Of a stretch of DNA of 7,867 nt, positions 1-5,637 are shown piece after piece (position 1 is the stretch's first letter; every line of letters begins with the position of its first letter). The position numbers and the translations under genes are program-made. A model generated the notes under the pieces. That model searched no databases, was not told where the DNA came from, and worked only from the letters and a program-made list of their open reading frames with translations. Location of the stretch: NCBI GenBank assembly GCA_002402025.1, contig NVUU01000035.1:4636-12502 (forward strand), written 5' to 3'. The stretch is from Candidatus Aerophobota bacterium (GTDB lineage Bacteria > Chlamydiota > Chlamydiia > Chlamydiales > GCA-2402025).

Positions 1-1
1 G

Positions 2-1315
2 AAACTTCCAGAGGATAAAACGATTCTTTGGATTGCAAAGAACGGACCTCACGATTCACAACTACTTCAGGACCTTAAAAAGAAGAACAAAGTTATAAAA
101 GTCATCTATAAAAATTTTCAAACGATCGATAAAGCTATCGGTGATACAAAACCTGAGTATCTCTATCTTCCCGAATTTTTTAAGAAAAAAACCAACCATA
201 GCAAACTCGCAAAAATCATTCAGAAACATTCTCCGACAAATAAAGTGATCGGCATCTATTACGCTGAGAATTATTTCAAAAAGAATCTCTCTATTCCTTT
301 GGTAAAAAGAACCTTAGACAGAAAGATCGATTCTTTAAAGAGATTCCATGTTTCTCAAGTAAAAAGAACGGCCTTTGACAAAATTATTCATTCCCTTGCT
401 GAATCAATTCGCATTAGAATCGATGATAAGCAATACCCCTCAGAGTCTTTCTACATGAAAAAATATCGTGTTCAAAAAAATGGTTCTGTTGCTCTTAAAC
501 CCATTGCAAACTCCATACTAGTCTTGCGTGATCTGCCTATTTCCAAACTTCCTAAATCCATGAAGAAACTGCAATTTGGTGCTGATGATATCATCGTCGC
601 CGTTGCCCCACACCCGGATGATGCAGAAATTGGTCTTGGTGGACTCATTCATGAAGCTGGCAAACAAAACATCCATACAGTTATCCTTAATGTCACAGAA
701 GGCTCAAGAGCCTCCATATGCAAAAGCGATCTTTTAAACTCTGCAACTCTTCCAGACCATCTCTTAAAAGTCGTTAAAAATTATCCAAAAGAACAAATAA
801 CAGATACGAATTTGAAAAAAGAAATCAGAGCTTCTGAGTCAACACTTGCTCTAGAATATCTTCACCCAAGATCCGAAGTATATTTCTTAAACCTGCCATT
901 CTATCATAGCAAAGGGTATGAATTCGGAAATAAAGACAAAGAGATCGTTGATGAATCACTTGAAAAAATCCTCTCTCAAACAGATGGAAACATTTTTATC
1001 TTTATCCCAAGAAAACGAGATGAACATTTAGCACATAAACAAACAACACGGCTTTTTTCTGAAAGGGTTAAGCACTATTTTAAATCTCATCCAGATAAGT
1101 CTATATACCTTGCCTCTTATACAACGCCATGGACTGGCGAATGGAATCTCTATCTTTATAACGAAAACCATGGCTCTGAACTTGCTGCAATCACAGGAAG
1201 CGAAAGACTCCTTAAGAAAGGTGCAAAAGGGTACCTACCTAAATTTCTTGGAGGAAAGTTTGCAGAGAGATATTTCTTAAGCAGTATCAATAAAGAAAAA
1301 AGAGGAACTCGCTAA
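2..1315 (+). CDS. PIG-L/LmbE-family deacetylase, 5' end cut by window edge; possible tandem-domain protein
   Basis: The frame is open from the window edge to TAA at 1313-1315 (437 visible residues). The GTG at 245 has no ribosome binding site and lies inside clearly coding sequence, so the real start is off-window. Residues 199-214 carry the PIG-L signature (AVAPHPDDAEIGLGG core): H204 and D207 would bind zinc and D206 would be the base. The later DEHLAH (residues 340-345) matches the family's DxHxxH site. FLNLPFY (295-301) and WTGEW (377-381) resemble PIG-L domains that act on amino-sugar derivatives. Family members remove N-acetyl groups from sugars or sugar-linked metabolites; the substrate here is unknown. 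Residues 1-160 look like the C-terminal half of a second PIG-L domain: LDRKIDSLKRFHVSQV at about residues 105-120 fits the conserved tail before the family's AE-F motif. The arginase-family gene starts on the next base, implying co-transcription. Family confidence is high; the tandem reading is inference. Confidence 0.88.
   Translation, partial: KLPEDKTILWIAKNGPHDSQLLQDLKKKNKVIKVIYKNFQTIDKAIGDTKPEYLYLPEFFKKKTNHSKLAKIIQKHSPTNKVIGIYYAENYFKKNLSIPLVKRTLDRKIDSLKRFHVSQVKRTAFDKIIHSLAESIRIRIDDKQYPSESFYMKKYRVQKNGSVALKPIANSILVLRDLPISKLPKSMKKLQFGADDIIVAVAPHPDDAEIGLGGLIHEAGKQNIHTVILNVTEGSRASICKSDLLNSATLPDHLLKVVKNYPKEQITDTNLKKEIRASESTLALEYLHPRSEVYFLNLPFYHSKGYEFGNKDKEIVDESLEKILSQTDGNIFIFIPRKRDEHLAHKQTTRLFSERVKHYFKSHPDKSIYLASYTTPWTGEWNLYLYNENHGSELAAITGSERLLKKGAKGYLPKFLGGKFAERYFLSSINKEKRGTR
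1301..1307 (+). promoter_or_regulatory. Ribosome binding site of the arginase-family gene
   Basis: AGAGGAA lies 8 bases before ATG 1316, inside the last codons of the deacetylase gene. The upstream stop TAA (1313-1315) directly abuts the start codon, so translational coupling of the two genes is likely. Confidence 0.7.
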
Positions 1316-2209
1316 ATGAAAAAACCCCTGCATTTTCTTGGAGCCTGCATGGGGCTAGGCGCTCAGATACAAACAACAGAAAAAGGTCCGTATTGCCTTC
1401 TAAAAAGTTTAGAATTTGTAGACTTTGTTGATTTATGTCAGCACCCGGTCTCTCATTCTCTCCTACACACAAAAGAAAACTCTTCTGTAAAAGAAACCCT
1501 TCGTAATTTTAATACTGAACTTAGCCAAAAAGTTCTCTTCTATCTAAAGCATAATATCATGCCGATCGTTATCGGAGGTGACCATTCTGTTGCTATTGGT
1601 ACATGGTTTGCGAACATCGAGCACTTAAACACTCTTAGCAAAAAACTTGGCCTTATCTGGATCGATGCACATATGGACGCACATACATTCGATACGTCCC
1701 CATCAAAAGCATACCACGGGATGCCTCTTGCCTCCCTACTTGGCTACGGTCCCGCACTTATAGAAAGACATGACAGTCTACAAAAACTTCTTCCTGAAAA
1801 TCTGATCCTTATCGCAACAAGATCCTATGAGAAAGAAGAAGAGAAATTCCTCAAGGATCACAATGTTCGCGTGCATTATATGCAGGAGGTCACAAAAGAA
1901 GGCTTTGCAAACGTGTTATTAAATGCCTTTAATGACTTAAAAAAGAAAGACCTTGAGGTGGGCATCTCTTTTGATTTTGATGCAATTGACCCCTCGCACG
2001 CGCCGGGCGTAGGATCTCAAGAGTACAAAGGACTTTGTAAAAAAGAACTTTTAGAAGGGTTTGCTCAGATAGACCTTCTGCAAGATCTTGTTTGTCTCGA
2101 GCTTGTTGAATACAACCCTATCCTTGATGAAAACAACAAAACAAAAAATCTTGCCCTTGATATCCTTAACAAACTTCTTCTAAGAGAGCATGATCTTAGT
2201 AGAAGATGA
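1316..2209 (+). CDS. Arginase/ureohydrolase family protein
   Basis: This 297-residue protein has the usual length of an arginase. Arginase cleaves L-arginine to L-ornithine and urea at a two-manganese centre in the cytoplasm. All six metal ligands of the family are visible: H90 in GGDHSVAIG, D117, H119 and D121 in IDAHMDAHT, and D220 and D222 in SFDFDAIDP. HGMPL (134-138) and ELVEYNPILD (262-271, E265 matching rat E277) also fit arginase rather than agmatinase. Aligned without gaps to the rat arginase I substrate loop, S130 matches S137, but H123 replaces N130 and A132 replaces N139; the usual GTP after the second metal site is GSQ. The metal core is therefore intact while the substrate-reading loop is altered, so arginase is likely but another guanidino substrate is possible. 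The gene follows the PIG-L gene with no gap. Its last 30 bases overlap the end of convergent deoC. Confidence 0.85.
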   Translation: MKKPLHFLGACMGLGAQIQTTEKGPYCLLKSLEFVDFVDLCQHPVSHSLLHTKENSSVKETLRNFNTELSQKVLFYLKHNIMPIVIGGDHSVAIGTWFANIEHLNTLSKKLGLIWIDAHMDAHTFDTSPSKAYHGMPLASLLGYGPALIERHDSLQKLLPENLILIATRSYEKEEEKFLKDHNVRVHYMQEVTKEGFANVLLNAFNDLKKKDLEVGISFDFDAIDPSHAPGVGSQEYKGLCKKELLEGFAQIDLLQDLVCLELVEYNPILDENNKTKNLALDILNKLLLREHDLSRR

Positions 2210-2821
2210 AGTTCCAATCCTTGACGCCCCCGCCTCTATCATTAATAGCGCTGATTCTTTATCTCTTATCCCACCAGACGCTTTTACCCTGCACCTTGTG
2301 CCACAAGCTTTATGCATAAGAGACACATCGGACACTTTTGCACCAGATGTCGAACAGCCCGTAGATGTTTTAACAAAGTCCGCACCAGCATCTGCAACAA
2401 GCTGGCAGGCCAAAATTTTTTGCTCATCATCTAAAAGGCAAGTTTCGATAATCACCTTAAGAATCCTATCTCCCAAGAGTTTCTTAATTTCTCTTATCTC
2501 TTTTGATACCGTTTCAAAATCCAAAGAGAAAAAAGCAGGAAGATTCAACACCATATCAAGCTCTCCTGCTCCATTATCAAGAGCGTTCTTTGCTTCATAG
2601 ATTTTCACATCAGGAGTATTTGATCCAAGAGGGAATCCGACTGTCGTACCTATCGGCACATTTGTACTTTCAAGAAGCTCTTTTGCAAAAGAAACATGAT
2701 AGGGATGCACAAAGACACTTGCAAAAGGATAATCTTTTGCAGAGTTGCAAAAACTTTCAATCTCTTCTTTTGTTGCACTCGTGTTTAAAAGTGTATGATC
2801 TATATATGTTGCAAGTTCCAT
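2180..2821 (-). CDS. deoC: Deoxyribose-phosphate aldolase
   Basis: DeoC reversibly cleaves 2-deoxy-D-ribose 5-phosphate to glyceraldehyde 3-phosphate and acetaldehyde, the last step of deoxynucleoside breakdown in the cytoplasm. The 213-residue TIM-barrel protein fits the short bacterial DeoC form. It begins with IDHTLL (7-12) and has VGFPLG (61-66). The catalytic set is complete: D89 in ELDMVLNL, Schiff-base lysine K151 in ADFVKTSTG and relay lysine K180 in VKASGGIR, matching E. coli D102, K167 and K201. The frame extends to a possible start at 2881, but that adds 20 residues unlike DeoC that overlap the cyclase gene. ATG 2821 has GAGGAT just upstream and gives the normal N-terminus. It is the second gene of a two-gene unit, 7 bases after the cyclase-family stop. 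Its 3' end overlaps the arginase gene by 30 bases tail-to-tail. With tdk and the transporter nearby, it fits nucleoside salvage. Confidence 0.95.
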   Translation of the reverse strand: MELATYIDHTLLNTSATKEEIESFCNSAKDYPFASVFVHPYHVSFAKELLESTNVPIGTTVGFPLGSNTPDVKIYEAKNALDNGAGELDMVLNLPAFFSLDFETVSKEIREIKKLLGDRILKVIIETCLLDDEQKILACQLVADAGADFVKTSTGCSTSGAKVSDVSLMHKACGTRCRVKASGGIRDKESALLMIEAGASRIGTSSSTKIMLS

Positions 2822-2824
2822 AGT

Positions 2825-2830
2825 ATCCTC
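2825..2830 (-). promoter_or_regulatory. Ribosome binding site that fixes the deoC start
   Basis: On the minus strand GAGGAT lies 3 bases before ATG 2821 (5 bases measured from GAGG) and overlaps the TGA stop of the cyclase-family gene (2829-2831). This supports the shorter deoC start and suggests coupling between the two genes. Confidence 0.7.
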
Positions 2831-3518
2831 AAGTATGCACAACTCCAACAGAGCGAACAGCAGCTTCTGTTCCCGGACCAACTTTAATCGGAAGTGTGAT
2901 CACAGAGGCTCCTCTTGGAGGAAGTTTATGCAGGTTAACCATATTTTCTAAAATAAACTTTCCATCTCCTAGTATCGTATGATGTACAGGAAATGTCTCC
3001 TGGTTAGATCCATCAGGAGAGAGTGTATCAATCCCAATGCCTGAGATATCTCTCTCAAGTAGCAGCTCTGCTGCCTCTTTAGAAAACCCTGGAAAAGCAA
3101 GCCCTCCCCCGTCTTTGGGATTCCTATACTTAAGGGGGTCATTCCAAAATTCTTGCCATCCGGTGAAACCTATCACAAGAGCATTTTTCGGTATTTTACC
3201 ATAGTCTTTTTCATATTCCTTAATATCTTCTGGACTGATGAAAAGACCTTCATTTCTTTTTTTTGTAACATCAATAAGCACGCATGGGCTAAAGAGCTGC
3301 TCAAGCGGAATATCGGCTATATTTTTTCCATCTCTCACAAAGTGAGATGGGGCATCCATATGTGTTCCACAAGCGCCATGCATCTCATACTTTAAAACTC
3401 TGAGGCCGTCTTTGTAATCTCTCTTCACTTCATACTTAAAACCACAAGATCCTGTCCAAGTTGGAATGGAACTATCGATAGTATGAGTGAGGTCTATTAG
3501 CTTTGCGTCATCAAACAT
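2829..3518 (-). CDS. Cyclase-family metal-dependent hydrolase (kynurenine formamidase-like)
   Basis: This 229-residue protein belongs to the cyclase family (Pfam PF04199), which includes kynurenine formamidase KynB and isatin hydrolase. These cytoplasmic enzymes hydrolyse amides, often with bound Zn or Mn. The N-terminus LIDLTHTIDSSIPTW is typical. The core motif GTHMDAPSHF (51-60) supplies H53, D55 and H59. The C-terminal half has GIGIDTLSPD (160-169), FPVHHTIL (176-183) and E191 in ILENMVNL, all matching the family. One oddity: the classic motif HxGTHxDxPxH begins with a metal-binding His, but here that position is A49, and the nearest His is H47. Some subfamilies may naturally lack it, so the enzyme need not be dead, but KynB activity should not be assumed. 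No other kynurenine gene is visible. GGGAG (3525-3529, minus strand) lies 6 bases before the ATG. It is the first gene of a unit with deoC. Confidence 0.85.
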   Translation of the reverse strand: MFDDAKLIDLTHTIDSSIPTWTGSCGFKYEVKRDYKDGLRVLKYEMHGACGTHMDAPSHFVRDGKNIADIPLEQLFSPCVLIDVTKKRNEGLFISPEDIKEYEKDYGKIPKNALVIGFTGWQEFWNDPLKYRNPKDGGGLAFPGFSKEAAELLLERDISGIGIDTLSPDGSNQETFPVHHTILGDGKFILENMVNLHKLPPRGASVITLPIKVGPGTEAAVRSVGVVHT

Positions 3519-3542
3519 TTTGTACTCCCAAATCTTAAAAGA

Positions 3543-3572
3543 ACTCTAGCAAAATTAAACCTCAGAAAGCAA
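3543..3572 (-). promoter_or_regulatory. Candidate promoter for the cyclase-deoC unit
   Basis: On the minus strand TTGCTT (3567-3572) and TAGAGT (3543-3548) are separated by 18 bases, each matching the sigma-70 consensus at four of six positions. The placement, 25 bases before the ATG, is reasonable. The match is weak and could be chance in AT-rich DNA. Confidence 0.3.
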
Positions 3573-3577
3573 TGAGG
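3560..3577. repeat. Short inverted repeat in the divergent spacer
   Basis: CCTCA (3560-3564) and TGAGG (3573-3577) form a 5-bp stem around an 8-base loop, followed on the plus strand by ACTTTTTTC. The shape recalls a weak terminator, but no plus-strand gene lies upstream to be terminated. The minus-strand candidate -35 box lies inside it, so an operator is an alternative reading. Confidence 0.35.
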
Positions 3578-3590
3578 ACTTTTTTCAATT

Positions 3591-3609
3591 TTTTACTCCA
3601 CTTTTACTC
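3591..3609 (+). repeat. Tandem direct repeat TTTTACTC upstream of tdk
   Basis: Two identical copies of TTTTACTC (3591-3598 and 3602-3609) are spaced 11 bases apart, close to one helical turn, just upstream of the candidate -10 box of tdk. The arrangement would suit a regulator binding one face of the DNA. The sequence is low in complexity, so chance is possible. Confidence 0.35.
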
Positions 3610-3618
3610 TAATTTTTG

Positions 3619-3624
3619 TATAGT
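3619..3624 (+). promoter_or_regulatory. Candidate -10 box for the tdk-MFS unit
   Basis: TATAGT matches the sigma-70 -10 consensus at five of six positions and lies 36 bases before the tdk ATG. No good -35 box sits 16-18 bases upstream. The direct repeat at 3591-3609 could serve an activator instead. Confidence 0.35.
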
Positions 3625-3660
3625 TTCTGAAATCACAAGACTGCAACCAAGGAATCTGGC

Positions 3661-4281
3661 ATGACAAAGAAATTATATTTTTATTATTCAGCAATGAACG
3701 CTGGCAAAAGCACTACTCTTTTACAGTCTAGTTACAACTATATAGAAAGAGGAATGCAGACCATCCTCTTTGCTCCTAAAATAGACAATAGATTCGGTGG
3801 ACCTACCATCTATTCAAGAATAGGACTAAAACAAAGCGCCATAGGGTATGATGAAGAATTCAATCTTTATGGATATGTGAAAGAGAAGAAAAAAGAGTTA
3901 AAAGAACTCACATGCATTCTTGTTGATGAGGCACACTTTCTGAAGAAAAACCAAGTTGCACAACTTGTGAAAATAGCAAGCGATCTCGACATCGCAGTTC
4001 TCTGCTACGGACTAAGATCTGATTTTCTCGGGGAGCCTTTTGAAGGTAGTAACTACCTTCTCGCCTGGGCACAAGAACTTATGGAAATAAAGACTATCTG
4101 CCACTGCGGAAGCAAGGCTACTATGAATATCCGTGTAGATAATGAAGGCAACCCTATAACAAAGGGAAATCAAGTCGCAGTACTTGGTAATGCAAAATAC
4201 GTCTCTTCTTGTATGAAACATTTTAGAGAGGCTGTTCCTGAAATGGATCGTTACGCAACAAACACCTATCAACCTTCATGA
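3661..4281 (+). CDS. tdk: Thymidine kinase (type II, E. coli-like)
   Basis: Tdk transfers the gamma phosphate of ATP to thymidine (and deoxyuridine), giving dTMP for DNA synthesis in the cytoplasm. The 206-residue protein is the normal length. Its N-terminus closely resembles E. coli Tdk: LYFYYSAMNAGKST (5-18) holds the P-loop with K16 and S17, followed by LLQSSYNYIERGM. VDEAHF (88-93) contains the catalytic base E90. CYGLRSDF (115-122) and GSNYLLAWAQEL (129-140) are the family's thymidine-side segments. The structural zinc site is complete in its CxC form: C147, C149, C184 and H187. ATG 3661 has AAGGAA (3649-3654) 6 bases upstream. The transporter gene starts 9 bases after the stop, so the two are almost certainly co-transcribed. 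The strong similarity to the gammaproteobacterial type is consistent with vertical descent in that group or with transfer into another lineage. Confidence 0.96.
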   Translation: MTKKLYFYYSAMNAGKSTTLLQSSYNYIERGMQTILFAPKIDNRFGGPTIYSRIGLKQSAIGYDEEFNLYGYVKEKKKELKELTCILVDEAHFLKKNQVAQLVKIASDLDIAVLCYGLRSDFLGEPFEGSNYLLAWAQELMEIKTICHCGSKATMNIRVDNEGNPITKGNQVAVLGNAKYVSSCMKHFREAVPEMDRYATNTYQPS

Positions 4282-4290
4282 GGCAACAAA

Positions 4291-5577
4291 ATGGAAACAC
4301 AAACTCTTAAAGAAGAGACAAAGACATCTTATTTTCTCGCTTGGGTCATCTGTATTTGCGCAGGGCTTTTCTTCGCCTACGAACTAATGCAGTTTCATAT
4401 GCTTAATGCAATCTCTCCTATGCTAATGAAAGATCTTAAAATCACTGCAACAAATTTGGGAGTACTCGGCTCCACATACCTTCTTGCAGACGTAATCTTC
4501 CTTCTGCCAGCAGGAATCATACTCGACTATTTCTCGACAAGGAAAGTGATCTTAGCTGCACTTGTTGTCTGTATCCTCGGTACTGTTGGGTTTGCCCTTG
4601 CAACAACCTTTGCATTTGCGTGCTTTGCGCACTTCTTATCCGGTATTGGAAATGCTTTTTGCTTCTTAAGCTGCATGATGTTTATCTCAAGATGGTTCCC
4701 CCCAAAGAAACAAGCTTTTGTTATTGGTATTGTCATTACTCTTGGCATGTTTGGTGGCGTTCTTGCGCAGGCACCATTTACCCTGCTTGCAGAATCCGTC
4801 ACATGGAGAAACGCAGTACTTATCGATGCCCTCATTGGAGTTGTGATCTTCTTCTTGATCTTCTTTGTAGTAAGAGATGCTCCCTCTACTACCTTTATTA
4901 AAGAAATCAAAAAAGAAAGAAATTCTCATTTCTTTAAAGACCTTCTTAGCTGCCTTGTAAACAAACAAAATATCTTTTGCGGCATCTATACAAGTTTCAC
5001 AAACCTTCCTCTTATGGTGATCGGCGCTGCATACGGCAGCCTCTACTTATCACAAATCCACAAAATCCCTTTTTCAGAGGCGTCTTTTGTGACAAGTATG
5101 ATCTGTATGGGAACGATTCTTGGATCTACTTTATTTGGATATATTTCTGATAAGACGGGTTCTCGCAGAAAATACATGATCATGGGAGCCTTAGCATCAC
5201 TTGCCTGCATGCTTGTAATCCTATCCATGCAGCACGCATCTTTTAGCGCGATGTTGATCCTCTTTTTCTTACTTGGCTTCCTTTCATCTTCCCAGGTGCT
5301 TGGCTATCCTCTTATCACAGAGCATAGTCCAAAACACCTAACAGGAACTTCTATGGCGGTCGCAGCTTTGATCATCATGGGTTTTCCAGGACTTGTACAA
5401 TTTACCTGCGGTAAACTTATTGACTCCAACTGGAGTGGTAAAATCGTAGATGGAATGCCTGTTTATGCTTATACAGACTTTGTTCGCGGGTTTATGGTAT
5501 TTCCTGTGACCTTCTTGCTTGCTTTCATTGCAGCACTCTTTATTAAAGAGTCCAAAGCAAAAACCCAAGAAGCTTGA
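4291..5577 (+). CDS. MFS transporter, Pht-like; candidate nucleoside (thymidine) importer
   Basis: This 428-residue inner-membrane protein has the size and hydrophobic pattern of a 12-helix major facilitator transporter. Two copies of MFS motif A are visible in the loops after helices 2 and 8: GIILDYFSTRK (75-85) and GYISDKTGSRRK (283-294). A longer, charged central loop spans about residues 196-225, giving the usual 6+6 layout. The first helices (FYE-like FAYELMQFHMLNAISP, then LLPAGIILDYFSTRKV) resemble the Pht phagosomal transporter group of Legionella and Coxiella, as I recall it. In Legionella pneumophila, PhtC and PhtD support thymidine uptake. Here the gene follows tdk by 9 bases, with GAGG (4280-4283) overlapping the tdk stop. 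Nucleoside import is therefore a reasonable inference; amino-acid transport is the main alternative because PhtA and PhtJ-type relatives support amino-acid uptake. Fold assignment is firm, substrate is not. Confidence 0.9.
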   Translation: METQTLKEETKTSYFLAWVICICAGLFFAYELMQFHMLNAISPMLMKDLKITATNLGVLGSTYLLADVIFLLPAGIILDYFSTRKVILAALVVCILGTVGFALATTFAFACFAHFLSGIGNAFCFLSCMMFISRWFPPKKQAFVIGIVITLGMFGGVLAQAPFTLLAESVTWRNAVLIDALIGVVIFFLIFFVVRDAPSTTFIKEIKKERNSHFFKDLLSCLVNKQNIFCGIYTSFTNLPLMVIGAAYGSLYLSQIHKIPFSEASFVTSMICMGTILGSTLFGYISDKTGSRRKYMIMGALASLACMLVILSMQHASFSAMLILFFLLGFLSSSQVLGYPLITEHSPKHLTGTSMAVAALIIMGFPGLVQFTCGKLIDSNWSGKIVDGMPVYAYTDFVRGFMVFPVTFLLAFIAALFIKESKAKTQEA

Positions 5578-5580
5578 CTC

Positions 5581-5607
5581 TTTACAATTAAAGATCATTT
5601 TTATAAA
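5581..5607 (+). promoter_or_regulatory. Candidate promoter for the GT61-like gene
   Basis: TTTACA (5581-5586) and TATAAA (5602-5607) each match the sigma-70 consensus at five of six positions, but the 15-base spacer is short. A transcript from here would start near 5614 and lack most of the left arm of the hairpin at 5606-5636, leaving the ribosome binding site open. Confidence 0.35.
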
Positions 5608-5636
5608 TAGCCTCCTTGTACCCAATGGAGGCTATT
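5606..5636 (+). promoter_or_regulatory. 10-bp hairpin burying the ribosome binding site of the GT61-like gene
   Basis: AATAGCCTCC (5606-5615) is perfectly complementary to GGAGGCTATT (5627-5636), with an 11-base loop. The right arm contains the whole Shine-Dalgarno GGAGG (5627-5631) and ends one base before the ATG at 5638. No T-run follows on the plus strand, so it is not an intrinsic terminator in that direction. In a transcript reading through from the transporter gene it should block ribosome loading. It could act as a translational switch or as insulation against read-through. Pairing is read directly from sequence; regulation is inferred. Confidence 0.65.
5627..5631 (+). promoter_or_regulatory. 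Ribosome binding site deciding the GT61-like start
   Basis: GGAGG lies 6 bases before ATG 5638 and only 3 bases before TTG 5635, so ATG is the better start. It lies wholly within the right arm of the hairpin at 5606-5636. Confidence 0.75.
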
Positions 5637-5637
5637 G

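Larger units (their letters stand above)
3519..3660. promoter_or_regulatory. Divergent intergenic control region between the cyclase-deoC and tdk-MFS units
   Basis: These 142 bases separate two divergent transcription units and must hold both promoters unless transcription enters from elsewhere. The stretch is very T-rich on the plus strand. It contains an inverted repeat (3560-3577), an 11-base-period direct repeat (3591-3609) and weak promoter-like boxes listed separately. No open frame of note is present. Confidence 0.6.

Noticed and set aside
245..247. GTG as the start of the PIG-L gene
   Set aside because: No Shine-Dalgarno precedes it and the same frame is open and protein-like for 81 codons back to the window edge.
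2190..2823. Plus-strand open frames (2190-2600 and 2503-2823) opposite deoC
   Set aside because: They are antisense to a gene with all catalytic motifs, have no ribosome binding site and no recognisable domain.
2819..2881. Longer deoC start at 2881
   Set aside because: The extra 20 residues are unlike DeoC and overlap the cyclase gene; ATG 2821 has a good GAGGAT site and gives the normal N-terminus.
3560..3587. Intrinsic terminator from CCTCA/TGAGG plus T-run
   Set aside because: The stem is only 5 bp and no plus-strand gene upstream needs termination; kept only as an inverted repeat.
4527..4968. Minus-strand open frames opposite the transporter gene
   Set aside because: They lie antisense to strongly coding MFS sequence and encode low-quality, motif-free peptides.
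5579..5601. Terminator after the MFS gene (TCTTT/AAAGA then a T-rich stretch)
   Set aside because: The 5-bp AT-rich stem is too weak to call; it also overlaps the candidate promoter.
5635..5637. TTG as the start of the GT61-like gene
   Set aside because: It is only 3 bases from GGAGG; the adjacent ATG at 5638 has better spacing and is the stronger codon.
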